A stretch of 64,000 nucleotides of DNA from the NCBI RefSeq assembly GCF_902686445.1, contig NC_062232.1, forward strand, positions 86,848,932-86,912,931. The letters are read 5' to 3'. Every line of letters begins with the position of its first letter. Within the stretch, counting starts at the first letter, position 1. This DNA comes from Sciurus carolinensis. Taxonomy: Eukaryota; Chordata; Mammalia; Rodentia; Sciuridae. A model generated the notes under the pieces. The model did not search any database, was not told the origin of the DNA, and saw nothing but the letters and a program-made list of their open reading frames with translations. This document shows positions 1-9,293 of this stretch, piece by piece. A program made the position numbers and the translations under genes.

Positions 1-396
1 GGCCAGCCTTAGTTGGAAGGCAGCCTCCTTGCGCTCCATCTCTTGCTGCAAGGTGAGCTGCTTCAGTTCTGAAGTCAAGGCTTGGGCGGCTGACTTGTGC
101 AATTTGGCAAAGTCCTGTAGCCACTGCATCCTGTGCCCCTGTAAATTTTCCTGCCTGCGAGCAAAGCGCAAGCCTAGGGCCAGGCTGCCCCAGGCGCAGG
201 CCTCCTGGGCCTCGCTGGGTATCTCACTGTCCTCCAGGATGGTTCTTATTTTATCTTCCACTTCCTCCCAGGACAAGGTCAGATTGTCAAGGTAGAACTC
301 AGGGCCTTTCGCGTGCCTGGCCATCTTCTCATTGATGAAGGCCACCACGTTGCTATGCCGAAATCCACTACAGGGGTCCTCAAGTTTCAAGGCCAT
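1..396 (-). CDS. TEX13A: TEX13A-like N-terminal coding region (partial, runs off left edge)
   Basis: Read on the - strand from an ATG at 396-394, the frame is open for 132 codons to the window edge without a stop. The protein begins MALKLEDPCSGFRHSNVVAF and continues with INEKMARH, GPEFYLDNLTLSWEEVEDKI, ACAWGSLALGLRFA and LHKSAAQAL, then a Lys/Glu/Gln-rich helical stretch. This is the hallmark start of the TEX13 family (testis-expressed, X-linked; family members are thought to act in RNA or transcript control in germ cells). The usual protein is about 400 residues, so roughly two thirds lies outside the window. TEX13A is preferred over TEX13B/C/D because in human TEX13A sits antisense within an IL1RAPL2 intron, and IL1RAPL2 exons lie downstream here. 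No frameshift or stop is visible, so it is probably a working gene, but the unseen 3' part could be damaged. Confidence 0.9.
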   Translation of the reverse strand, partial: MALKLEDPCSGFRHSNVVAFINEKMARHAKGPEFYLDNLTLSWEEVEDKIRTILEDSEIPSEAQEACAWGSLALGLRFARRQENLQGHRMQWLQDFAKLHKSAAQALTSELKQLTLQQEMERKEAAFQLRLA

Positions 397-1260
397 GATG
401 TTTAAGGGCCTTGTGGCTTCCTAATCCCTGAGAGATGGATCAACCAGTTGTGTCCTTCGCCTTTAGCCCCCCACCCCCATCCCCACCCCGTGGCCCTTAT
501 TTCCCCCACTCCCGCATCCTCTGCAGCCCCCCACCCCCACCCCCAATGTCCTTAGTTCCCGACCCACGCCCACACCCCAACCCTGTGGCCCTTAGCCCCT
601 TCTGCCCTCACCCTTATCTCCCCACCCCCATCGCCTTTAGCTCCTCCCCCTGCCCTCATCCCCTCCCCTCCCCGCTCTTGGCCCCTCCCCTGGCCCTCAT
701 CTCCTCCCCGCCCTTAGCCCCTCCCCTCGCCTTCAGTCTCCTCCCCTTTCTTGCGCTCCGCTGTCCTCTCCTCCCGTCTCCTCCCCGCCCCTCACAATCA
801 CCCTCTGGCTCCCTTGTCCAGTCCTAGAACACCTCCCACCAGGCCTCACCAGAGGAGATCCAGGCCCACCACAGACTCTCCCACGGAGAAAGGGGTCCCG
901 CTCACTCTGAGGGCTCCGGAAAAAGGGAGCCTCTCGGCCCAATCTCTAGGTTTTTACTCTAGGACGGTTCCAACTCCCAGGGACTACAGGGGTGAGCAAG
1001 AGTGAGAAAGGAAGGTCGCGCCCCCTCCTGGGCCTATAAGGGAACCCACCACAAGGCTGAAAGCCATCGAAGGCGTGAAGAAACGGGACTGGTTGGAAAA
1101 GTCCCAGAGCGAAGAAAACGAAGCTCTCCTGAGCAAGTCCAAAAGGTCCTACCCCACCATAATGGTTTGCTCCATGTCGGGTGAGACCCCTCCTACACAT
1201 GGAATATTCTAGAACAGGAAGTGGCTCCAACTCCTCTGTCGCTTCCAGTAGACCCTGAAG
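397..1260 (-). promoter_or_regulatory. Upstream/5' region of TEX13A with G-rich (gene-strand) tract
   Basis: Immediately upstream of the TEX13A start codon, about 450-830 is almost pure C/T with many CCCC runs on the + strand, so it is G-rich on the gene strand. 830-1260 is moderately GC-rich, non-repetitive and carries some CpG. This is the only such stretch outside the L1 5' UTR, and its position suggests the TEX13A 5' UTR and promoter. No TATA box or start site can be placed with confidence. The open frames on both strands here (for example 435-827 + and 946-1230 -) are low-complexity or unsupported and are not called as genes. Confidence 0.45.
450..830. repeat. Low-complexity polypyrimidine (C-rich) tract with G-quadruplex potential
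   Basis: About 380 bases dominated by CCCC, CCCCACCCC and CTCCCC words, some loosely repeated (cccttagcccc-type units at about 590, 650 and 710). On the - strand this gives many closely spaced G3-G5 runs. Confidence 0.75.
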
Positions 1261-1262
1261 GA
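1183..1262. repeat. Local diverged direct duplication, copy 1
   Basis: Carries the words gaatattctagaacaggaa and tccaactcctctgtc. It resembles 1467-1555, which carries gaatgttccagaacaggaa and tccaacctgtcagtg, at roughly 70-75 percent by eye. Family unknown. Confidence 0.5.
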
Positions 1263-1466
1263 AGAGGGTGGAGGAGAGGAGCTAAACTTAGAAATGAAAG
1301 GATAAAAACATTTCTTTCATTTCCCTGATCCTGTGTAGCTTTTGATCTGTAAATTAATTTGCTGAAAGTGGTCATGAAAAACACAAAATAAAGAAAATTA
1401 AGCTTTTGTACAAGTCGCAAAATGCTGAAACCCCTCCTTCCCAAAATATATTCATCTAACCCCAAG

Positions 1467-1555
1467 GTATGTTAGGACCCCTAGAGGTGGAATGTTCCAG
1501 AACAGGAAACATCTCCAACCTGTCAGTGGCCTCTGGCTCCACCCCCTGGAGAAAA
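1467..1555. repeat. Local diverged direct duplication, copy 2
   Basis: Partner of 1183-1262, about 285 bp away and in the same orientation. The segment between them (1263-1466) is AT-richer and unrelated. Confidence 0.5.
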
Positions 1556-1604
1556 TTTCTGTAGCTCCTGTTCCAGACTCTTGAACTCCCTCCAGTAGGA
1601 GGTT

Positions 1605-1665
1605 TAGTTAACATTTTCTGTAAAGGGCCAGAGAGTAGTTATTTGAGGTTCTGGGAAAAAGAATA
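1605..1665 (+). mobile_element. Fragment of an old hAT-type DNA transposon end
   Basis: Contains ttctgtaaagggccagagag, typical of the terminal part of a common non-autonomous mammalian hAT family. Only one end is recognisable. Confidence 0.4.
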
Positions 1666-1855
1666 TCGATCCCAAATACTCGTAGTAAAAATGTAGTCAT
1701 AAATAATACCTAAAGGAATGAGCATGTTTTGTATTCTGCTAAAATTTTATTTAGAGCAGGCAGTTGGCATGATTTGGCCTAACTCCTGCACTTTACTCCC
1801 ATTTCATGTATGTCCTAAAGACCCCTCAAATCAGAATGTTCATAATGTAACTCAT

Positions 1856-2066
1856 CCACTCTTTGGTTAAAAGTTTAGATAAGTTGAATGAAGTTTATTT
1901 GAGCAGATTCATGAATCAAGATTCAGGACCAGAAAAGATTCAGCCTGAGCAGTGAGATTTATAGGCCAAACACAGAAATAGAGAAATCACCTATTAGGTT
2001 ACAGCTAGGCAATCTGCCTTATTTGGGCATGATCTGTTTGCTTGACTTCCTGTGGTTGGCTGAGAT
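1856..2066. repeat. Old interspersed repeat, left part (split by the L1)
   Basis: The text around tttatttgagcagattcatg and gcaatctgccttatttgggc looks like a dispersed mammalian repeat. It continues at 9294-9470 after the L1 insertion. I cannot name the family. Confidence 0.35.
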
Positions 2067-2078
2067 TCCACAGATTTT
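2067..2078. repeat. Target-site duplication of the L1, left copy
   Basis: tccacagatttt, identical to 9282-9293. It merges into the poly(T), which is the element's poly(A) tail on the - strand. Confidence 0.85.
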
Positions 2079-2091
2079 TTTTTTTTTTTTT

Positions 2092-2356
2092 AAATTCAAA
2101 GCATCTTTATTTTTCCCTGTTGGATCCCTGAAAAGGCTGCTGCTCCATATTCAAGAGGTTTAAAAACAAAGCTCATAATGCAACATTAAAAATAATATAT
2201 TTTGTGCAAACAGTAGTACACACTTGTACAGATTAATGAAGTAAGAGGTTTTGTTAGGATAATTTCAATTCTCAGAAACTATTCAATTTATCTTTAACAT
2301 CATTTTTTTTTTGGAGGATACACTTCTGGCATTTATTATCTTTTGTCTCTTCTAGC
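2092..2356 (-). other. Probable L1 3'-transduced segment(s)
   Basis: Between an internal A-rich tail (2357-2383, AATAAATAAATA-like on the - strand) and the final poly(A) (2075-2091) lie about 265 bp that do not look like L1 3' UTR. On the - strand AATAAA at 2111-2106 precedes the terminal poly(A) by about 14 bases. A second AATAAA at 2337-2332 precedes an A10 run (2312-2303) by about 19 bases. This reads as one or two rounds of read-through past the L1 polyadenylation site, carrying flanking DNA from the source locus. Confidence 0.55.
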
Positions 2357-2383
2357 TTTTTTTATATTTATTTATTTATTTTA

Positions 2384-2680
2384 ATTGTATACAAATGGGA
2401 TACATGTTGTTTCTCTATTTGTACATAGAGTCAAGGCATACCATTTGTGTAATCATATGTTTACATAGGGCAATGATGTTTATTTTTTTTCCCTTCCCCC
2501 CCACCCCTCCCACCCCTCTTTTCCCTCTATACAGTCCTTCTTTCCTTCATTCTTACCGCTCTCCTTATCCCTAAACATAAACCTAACCCTAAACCTAATG
2601 CTAACCCCTCCCACCCCCCATTATATGTCCTCATCCGCTTATCAGTGAGATCATTCGTCCTTTAGTTTTTTGAGATTGGC
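2384..2680 (-). other. L1 3' UTR
   Basis: Follows the ORF2 stop. It includes the polypurine G-rich tract of L1 3' UTRs (C-rich on + at about 2488-2527) and a degenerate CCTAAACC-type run at 2566-2612. Confidence 0.75.
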
Positions 2681-5655
2681 TTATCTCAGCATGATATTCT
2701 CCAATTTTGTCCATTTGCCTACAAATGCCATAATTTTATCATTCTTCATTGTGGAGTAATATTCCATTGTATAAATGTGCCACAGTTTCTTTATCCATTC
2801 ATCAACTGAAGGGCATCTAGGTTGGTTCCACAATCTGGCTATGGTGAATTGAGCAGCAATGAACATTGTTGTGGCTGTATCTCTGTAGTATGCTGATTTT
2901 AAGTCCTTTGGGTATAGGCCAAGGAGTGGGATAGCTGGGTCAAATGGTGTTTCCATTCCAAGCTTTCTGAGGAATCTCCACACTGCTTTCCAGAGTGGCT
3001 GCACTAATTTGCAACCCCACCAGCAATGTATGAGTGTTCCTTTTTCACCACATCCTCGCCAACACCTATTGTTGCTTGTATTCTTGATAATCGCCATTCT
3101 AATTGGGGTGAGATGAAATCTTAGGGTAGTTTTGATTTGCATTTCCCTTATTACTAGGGATGTTGAACATTTCTTCATATATCTGTTGATTACTTGTACA
3201 TCATCTTCTGTGAAGTGTCTGTTCATTTCCTTAGACCATTTGTTGATTGGATTATTTGTATTCTTCGTGTAGAGTTTTTTGAGTTCTTTATAGATTCTGG
3301 AATTTAGCACTCTATCTGAGGTATGGTTGGCAAAGATATTCTCCCACTCCGTAGGCTCCCTCTTCACATTTCTGATAGTTTCCTTTGCTGAGAGAAAGCT
3401 TTTTAGTTTGAATCTATCCCAGTTGTTGATTCTTGCTTTTATTTCTTGTGCTATGGGAGTCCTGTTAAGGAAGTCTGATCCTAAGCCAACAAGTTGAAGA
3501 TTTGGACCTACTTTTTCTTCTATAAGATGCAGGGTCTCTGGTCTGATTCCGAGGTCCTTGATCCATTTTGAGTTGAGTTTTGTGTAGGGTGAGAGATAGG
3601 GGTTTAATTTCATTCTATTGCATATGGTTTTCCAGTTTTCCCAGCACCATTTGTTGAAGAGGCTATCTTTCCTCCATTGCATATTTTTGGAACCTTTGTC
3701 TAATATGAGAATATTGTATTTATTTGGGTTTGTGTCCATGTCCTCTATTCTGTACCATTGATCTACCTGTCTATTTTGGTACCAATACCATGCCGTTTTT
3801 GTTACTATTGCTTTGTAGTACAGTTGAAGATCTGGTATTGCAATACCCCCTGCTTCGCTCTTGCTACTGAGGATTGCTTTAGCTATTCTAGGTTTTTTAT
3901 TCTTCCAGATGAATTTCATAATTGCTTGCTCTATTTCTGCAAGGTACATCATTGGGATTTTAATTGGAATTGCATTGAATCTGTATAGCACTTTAGGTAG
4001 TATAGCCATTTTGACAATATTAATTCTGCCTATCCAGGAACATGGGAGATCTTTCCATTTTCTAAGGTTTTCTTGAATTTCTTTCTTTAGTGTTCTGTAG
4101 TTCTCATTGTAGAGGTCTTTCACCACTTTTGTGAGATTGATTCCCAAGTATTTTATTTTTTTTGAGGTTATTGTGAATGGGGTAGTTTTCCTAATTTCTC
4201 TTTCTGAAGATTCATCACTTATGTATAAAAATGCATTGGATTTATGAGCATTGATCTTGTAACCTGCTACTTTACTGAATTCACTTTGAGTTCTAAAAGT
4301 TTTCTGGTGGAATTTCCAGGTTCCTCTAAATATATAATCATGTCATCAGCAAACAGGGATAGTTTGAGTTCTTCTTTTCCTATTTGTATCCCTTTAATTT
4401 CTTTGGTTTGTCTGATTGCTCTGGCTAGAGTCTCAAGGACGATGTTGAATAGAAGTGGTGAAAGAGGGCATCCCTGCCTTGTTCCAGTTTTTAGGGGGAA
4501 CGCTTTCAGTTTTTCACCATTTAGAATGATATTAGCCTTGGGCTTCGTGTCGATTGCCTTTATAATGTTAAGGAATGTTCCCACTACCCCAATTTTTTCT
4601 AGTGTTCTGAGCATGAAGGGATGCTGTATTTTATCGAATGCTTTTTCTGCATCTATTGAAATAATCATGTGATTCTTAACTTTAAGTCTGTTGATATGGT
4701 GAATGACATTTATTGATTTCCGAATGTTGAACCAACCTTGCATCACTGGGATAAAACCCACTTGATCGTGGTGCACTATCTTTTTAATATATATTTGTAT
4801 GCGATTTGCTAAAATTTTGTTGAGAATTTTTGCGTCGATGTTCATTAAGGATATTGGTCTGAAATTTTCTTTCCTCGATGTGTCTCTGTCTGGTTTAGGT
4901 ATCAGGGTGATATTGGCTTCATAGAACGAGTTTGGGAGGGTTCCCTCCTCTTCTATTTCATGGAATAGTTTGAGGAGTATTGGAATGAGCTCTTCTTTAA
5001 AGGTTTTGTAGAACTCGGCTGAGAACCCATCTGGTCCTGGACTTTTCTTTGTTGGTAGGCTTTTGATGACCTCTTCTATTTCATTGCTTGAAATTGGTTT
5101 ATTTAAGTTGTGTATGTCCTCCTCGTTCAGTTTAGGTAATTCATATGTCTCTAGAAATTTGTTGATGTCTTCAAGGTTTTCTGTTTTGTTGGAGTATAGA
5201 TTTTTGAAATAGCTTCTAATTATGTTTTGTATTTCACTCGTGTCTGTTGTGATGTTTCCTTGTTCATTCTGAATTTTAGTAATTTGAGTTTTCTCCCTCT
5301 TTCTCTTTGTTAGTGTGGCTAAGGGTTTATCAATTTTATTTATTTTTTCAAAGAACCAACTATTTATTTTGTTAATTTTTCCAATTGTTTCTTTTGTTTC
5401 AATTTCATTGATTTCGGCTCTGATTTTAACTATTTCCTATCTTCTACTACTTTTGGTATTGGTCTGCTCTTCTTTTTCTAGCGCTTTGAGCTGTAGTGTT
5501 AAGTCGTTTATTTGTTGATTTCTACTTCTTTTTTTGAATGCGCCCCATGAAATAAATCTTCCTCTAAGTACTGCTTTCATAGTGTCCCAGAGATTTTGAT
5601 ATGATGTGTCTTTGTTCTCGTTTACTTCTAAGAATTTTTTTAATTTACTTCCTGA

Positions 5656-5905
5656 TATCTTCTGTTATCTATTCATCATATAATAGCATATTGTTTAATC
5701 TCCAGGTGTTGGAGTAGTTTCTGTTTTTTACTCTTTCATTTATTTCTAATTTCAATTCATTATGATCTGATAGAATACCAGGTAGTATCTCTATCTTCTT
5801 GTATTTGCTAACACTAGCCTGTGGCATAATATATAGTCTATTTTAGAGAAGGATCCATGTACTGCTGAGAGGAAAGTGTATTCGCTCTTGGTTGGATGGT
5901 ATATC
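5656..5905 (-). repeat. Duplicated ORF2 endonuclease segment, copy A
   Basis: About 250 bp, roughly 90 percent identical by eye to 6297-6546 and in the same orientation. Together they flank a 391-bp non-L1 insert. Confidence 0.85.
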
Positions 5906-6039
5906 CCCAGCCCCTTTTTTTTTTTAATTTTGAGACAGGGTCTTGCTAAATGACCCAGGCTGACCTCAAACTGGTGATCCTCCTGTCTTAGCCTCCTGAG
6001 TAGCTGGGATTATAGGTGTGAAACACCACACCCAGCTTG
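5906..6039 (-). mobile_element. B1-dID SINE fragment inside L1 ORF2
   Basis: The + strand reads ccccagcccc, a T-run, gagacagggtcttgc, gatcctcctgtctta and gctgggattataggtgtg, the reverse complement of the sciurid B1-dID with the dID part mostly missing. Confidence 0.8.
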
Positions 6040-6296
6040 ATTATCCCTTTTGTATTCCAGAGGTCTATTCAACACCCTAGAGCTATAGCGGCTTTGTGTG
6101 TGTATGTATGTGTGTGTGTCTGTGTGTGTGCGTGTCATGTGTGGTCATGCAGGCATGCACATATGCCTGTTTTGTCTCCCTGTACTAGTATCTGCTGGAT
6201 ATGCACAGCCATGTATATAAAAGTCTACTCTCTCTCCCCACCTAGTCCTTATATGTTTAAGAAGAGTGGTAATTTGACATATAATTAAATAATTTG
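6040..6296. other. Non-L1 insert carrying a TG microsatellite
   Basis: Unrecognised DNA containing a (TG)n tract at about 6096-6136 and ending in AT-rich sequence just before copy B of the ORF2 duplication. It accounts for the Val-Cys-rich open frame seen on the + strand. Confidence 0.6.
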
Positions 6297-6546
6297 TCTT
6301 CTGTTATCCATTCATCATATAATAGTGTATTATTTAATCTCCAGGTATTGGAGAAGTTTCTGTTTTTTATTCTGTCATTTATTTCTAATTTCAATCCATT
6401 ATGATCTGATAGAGTACAAGGTAGTATCTCTATCTTCTTGTATTTGCTAATAGTAGCTTTGTGGCATAAAATATGGTCTATTTTAAAGAAGGATCCATGT
6501 GCTGCTGAGAAGAAAGTGTATTCGTTCTTTGTTGGATGGTATATTC
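6297..6546 (-). repeat. Duplicated ORF2 endonuclease segment, copy B
   Basis: Direct-repeat partner of 5656-5905. This copy is in continuous frame with the upstream endonuclease (frame 6925-6257). Confidence 0.85.
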
Positions 6547-7144
6547 TATATATGTCCGTTAAGTCTAAATTGTTGATTGTGTTGTTGAGATCTATAGTTT
6601 CTTTATTCAATTTTTGTTTGGACGATCTATCCAGTGGTGAGAGAGGTGTGTTAAAATCGCCTAGTATTATTGTGTGGTGGTGTATTTGATTTCTGGAATT
6701 GAGAAGGACTTGTTTGACGTACGTGGATGAGCCAATGTTCGGGGCATAGATATTTATGATTGTTAAGTCTTGCTGATTTATGCTTCCCTTAAGCAGCATG
6801 CAATGTCCTTCTTTATCCCTTCTGACTAGTTTTGGTTTGAAGTCCACATCATCTGAAATGAGGATGGATACTCCAGCTTTTTTGCTGTGTCCGTGTGCAT
6901 GGTATGTTTTTCCCCATCCTTTCACCTTAGTCTATGGGTGTCTCTTTCTATGAGATGAGTCTCTTGCAGGCAGCATATTGTTGGATTTTTCTTTTTAATC
7001 CAATCTGCCAGTCTGTGTCTTTTGATTGATGAATTCAGGCCATTGACATTCAGGGTTATTATTGTGATATGATTTGTATTCCCAGTCAATTGACTCATAT
7101 TTGTTTTTGACATGATTTGGTTTCTCCTTTATTTGGCTATTCCT

Positions 7145-8181
7145 TTAGGCTAGCGCCTCCTGTTGCTGATTTGCATCGTTGTTTTTCATCTCTTCCTCAT
7201 GGAATATTTTGCTGAGAATGTTCTGTAATGCTGGCTTTCTTTTTGTAAATTCCTTTAGCTTTTGTTTATCATGGAAGGATCTTATTTCATCGTCAAATTT
7301 GAAGGTAAGTTTTGCTGGGTATAAGATTCTTGGTTGGCATCCGTTTTCTTTCAGGGCTTGGTATATGTTGTTCCAGGCCCTTCTAGCTTTTAGGGTCTGG
7401 ATTGAAAAATCTGCTGATATTCTTATTGGTTTCCCTCTGAATGTAATTTGATTCTTTTCTCTCATGGCCTTTAAAATTCTGTCTTTATTATTAATTCATA
7501 ATAATGTGCCTTGGTGTGGGTCTGTTGTAATTTTGTATGTTTGGAGTTCTATAAGCCTCTTGTACTTGGTTTTCCATTTCATTCTTCAGATTTGGGAAAT
7601 TTTCTGTTATTATTTCATTGAATAGATTGTTCATTCCTTTGGTTTGTTTCTCTAAGCCTTCCTCAATCCCAATAATTCTTAAATTTGTCCTTTTCATGAT
7701 ATCCCATAATTCTTGTAGATTCTGTTCATGATTTCTTACCATCTTTTCTGTTTGGCCAACTTTGCTTTCAAGATTAAATACTTTGTCTTCAATGTCTGAG
7801 GTTCTGTCTTCCAGGTGTTCTATCCTATTGGTTATGCTTTCTATGGAGTTTTTAACTTGGTTTATTGCTTCCTTCATTTCAAGTATTTCAGTTTGGTTTT
7901 TTTTTCAGTATCTCTAACTCTTTATTGAAATGATCTCTTGCTTCCCGTATTTGCTCTTTTAACTGTTGATTGGTGTGAACATTTAATGCCTGCATTTGCT
8001 CTTTCATCTCCTCCTTCAATGCCTGCATTTGCTCTTTCATCTCCTCATTAGCTTTCCTGATCGTTTTAATTACGTACATTCTGAACTCCCTTTCTGACAT
8101 TTCTTCTGCTGTGCTGTCATTGGGTTTTATTGATGTAGTATCTAGGTCTGTTTGGGACATTTTCTTCCCTTGTTTTCTCAT
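7145..8181 (-). pseudogene. L1 ORF1 (RNA-binding coiled-coil protein), frameshifted
   Basis: Starts with MRKQGKKMSQTDLDT at 8181. The coiled-coil part has near-identical repeats EEMKEQMQALK/EEMKEQMQALN, followed by HLEDRTSDIEDKV and the RNA-recognition part (TNLRIIGIEEG). The C-terminal domain holds ITFRGKPIRISADFS and ARRAWNNIYQALKE and ends at 7145. A run of nine A (- strand, 7905-7897) shifts the frame; eight would restore continuity. A second shift lies near 7490. So ORF1 is split into three pieces. Confidence 0.9.
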
Positions 8182-9281
8182 ATTGGTCAGCTGTCAGTGG
8201 GACCCTGAGATATTGCAGTTTTCCGCTATTGGCTTATAGTGTCCCGGTAGATTTCCAGTGTATCACCTCCCAGCCTTCAGTAGCCTGATGTCTTGGAGGA
8301 ATCTGATAAAGCAGTGCATCCGAAGAAAACTGCCCCTAGCCCCCTACTGGTTCCACGGTTTGGAACTGGTTCTGTGCGGAAATGCTCTCACTGTGGGCCT
8401 GCACCGTGCAGCTGGCCGTGTGGGAGGAGCCCACTGCCGGAGTGTGGAAGGCTACCTTGGGAAGACTCTAGCTGCCCTGCCTGGCTCCGATAAGCCACTT
8501 CTATCTGGGCCTGCCACCCGGGCCGAGCTTTACCCAGTGGGCAGACTCACCTGTGACTCTATTTCAGTCTGAGTCTCTCAATGCCTCCCCTTCTTAACTC
8601 CTGGGTTCTGGAGCGACTGGGGGTGCATTCTCCCTCTAGGCCGCCATCTTGGATCGCCCCGTGAAGAGAGCCTGCAGCCGGAGTGGGCAGAGCCGCCTGA
8701 AGAGGTCTCTGGCTGCCCTGCCCTGATCCCAGAGGCTGCTTGCAGATCGAAACTCTCCGTTGGTTCGGGGACTTGTGGCTGGTTCTATGTAGAAAACCTC
8801 TCGCTGGGCGGTCTGGTCTGAGAAGCTAGACTTGAAAGGCACCTCCCACCACAGGGGTCCAGGCTACTTGGGGAGGTCTCTGGCTGCCCTATCCTGGTCC
8901 CTGAAGCTGCTTGTGTGCCGGAGTACGTTGCGCTGCACTGGCTCCGGGACTCAGAGCTTGTTCTGGTCAGAAAGGCTCTCACTAGCGGGCCAGTTCCGCT
9001 CCGAGAACCTGGAGAAGCTGGCTGTGTGGCGGGGCCCACTGCCAGAGTGCGCAGGGCTGCCTATGGATGACTCTAGCTGCCCTGCCCAGCTCCGATAAGC
9101 CACCTCTATCTGGGCCTGCCACCCGGGCTGAGCTTTACCCAGTGGGCAGACTCACCTCTGGCTCTATTTCAGTCCAAGTCTCTCAATGCCTCTCCTTCTT
9201 AACTCCTGGGTTCTGGAGCGACTGGGGGTGCAGTCTCCCTCTAGGCCGCCATCTTGGATCGCCCCGTGAAGAGAGCCTGCC
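8182..9281 (-). promoter_or_regulatory. L1 5' UTR with tandem monomers and YY1-type sites
   Basis: GC- and CpG-rich sequence made of a complete 605-bp monomer (8676-9280) followed, toward ORF1, by a second shorter monomer (to 8675) whose first 210 bp are nearly identical. Each monomer begins on the - strand with CCAAGATGGCGGC (9257-9245 and 8652-8640), a good match to the YY1 site that positions L1 transcription starts in other mammals. Within monomers a roughly 170-240 bp subunit recurs with its ctggctgccctg-type core near 8460, 8710, 8880 and 9075. Confidence 0.8.
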
Positions 9282-9293
9282 TCCACAGATTTT
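9282..9293. repeat. Target-site duplication of the L1, right copy
   Basis: tccacagatttt, identical to 2067-2078. Confidence 0.85.

Larger units (their letters stand above)
2681..7113 (-). pseudogene. L1 ORF2 (endonuclease-reverse transcriptase), inactivated
   Basis: The apurinic/apyrimidinic-like endonuclease begins at 7113 with NHITIITLNVNGLNSSIKRH and LQETHL, frameshifts near 6925, then continues with GVSILISDD, IINIYAPN, ILGDFNTPLS and SDHNGLKLEI down to about 6297. The reverse transcriptase shows [22 protein letters not shown] and the catalytic FADDMIIY motif (4845-4267). The C-terminal region is open for 488 codons (4147-2681), with the Cys/His-containing [18 protein letters not shown] region. 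Several stops and frameshifts, plus the insert at 5906-6296, make it non-functional. Confidence 0.9.
2079..9281 (-). mobile_element. Nearly full-length LINE-1, antisense to IL1RAPL2
   Basis: A - strand L1 of about 7.2 kb flanked by a perfect 12-bp duplication. From its 5' end it holds a tandem-monomer 5' UTR (9281-8182), ORF1 (8181-7145), a roughly 30-bp spacer, ORF2 (7113-2681), a 3' UTR with a G-rich tract, and a poly(A) tail. ORF1 and ORF2 are broken by frameshifts and stops, and ORF2 also holds a 391-bp foreign insert between duplicated ORF2 segments. It cannot encode working proteins. The complete 5' end, matched target duplication and modest decay suggest a rodent-lineage insertion of middle age. 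Confidence 0.93.

Noticed and set aside
435..827. 130-codon proline-rich + strand frame
   Set aside because: It is a translation of the C-rich low-complexity tract; any frame through such a tract lacks stops and it has no domain.
946..1230. 94-codon - strand frame upstream of TEX13A
   Set aside because: Could be 5' UTR or an upstream exon, but I see no recognisable protein and no splice evidence linking it to TEX13A.
4244..4672. 142-codon + strand frame
   Set aside because: Antisense shadow of the L1 reverse-transcriptase region; + strand frames at 3758-4076, 5315-5518, 6438-6689 and 7179-7451 are likewise shadows.
6037..6288. Cys/Val-rich frame
   Set aside because: Created by the TG microsatellite.
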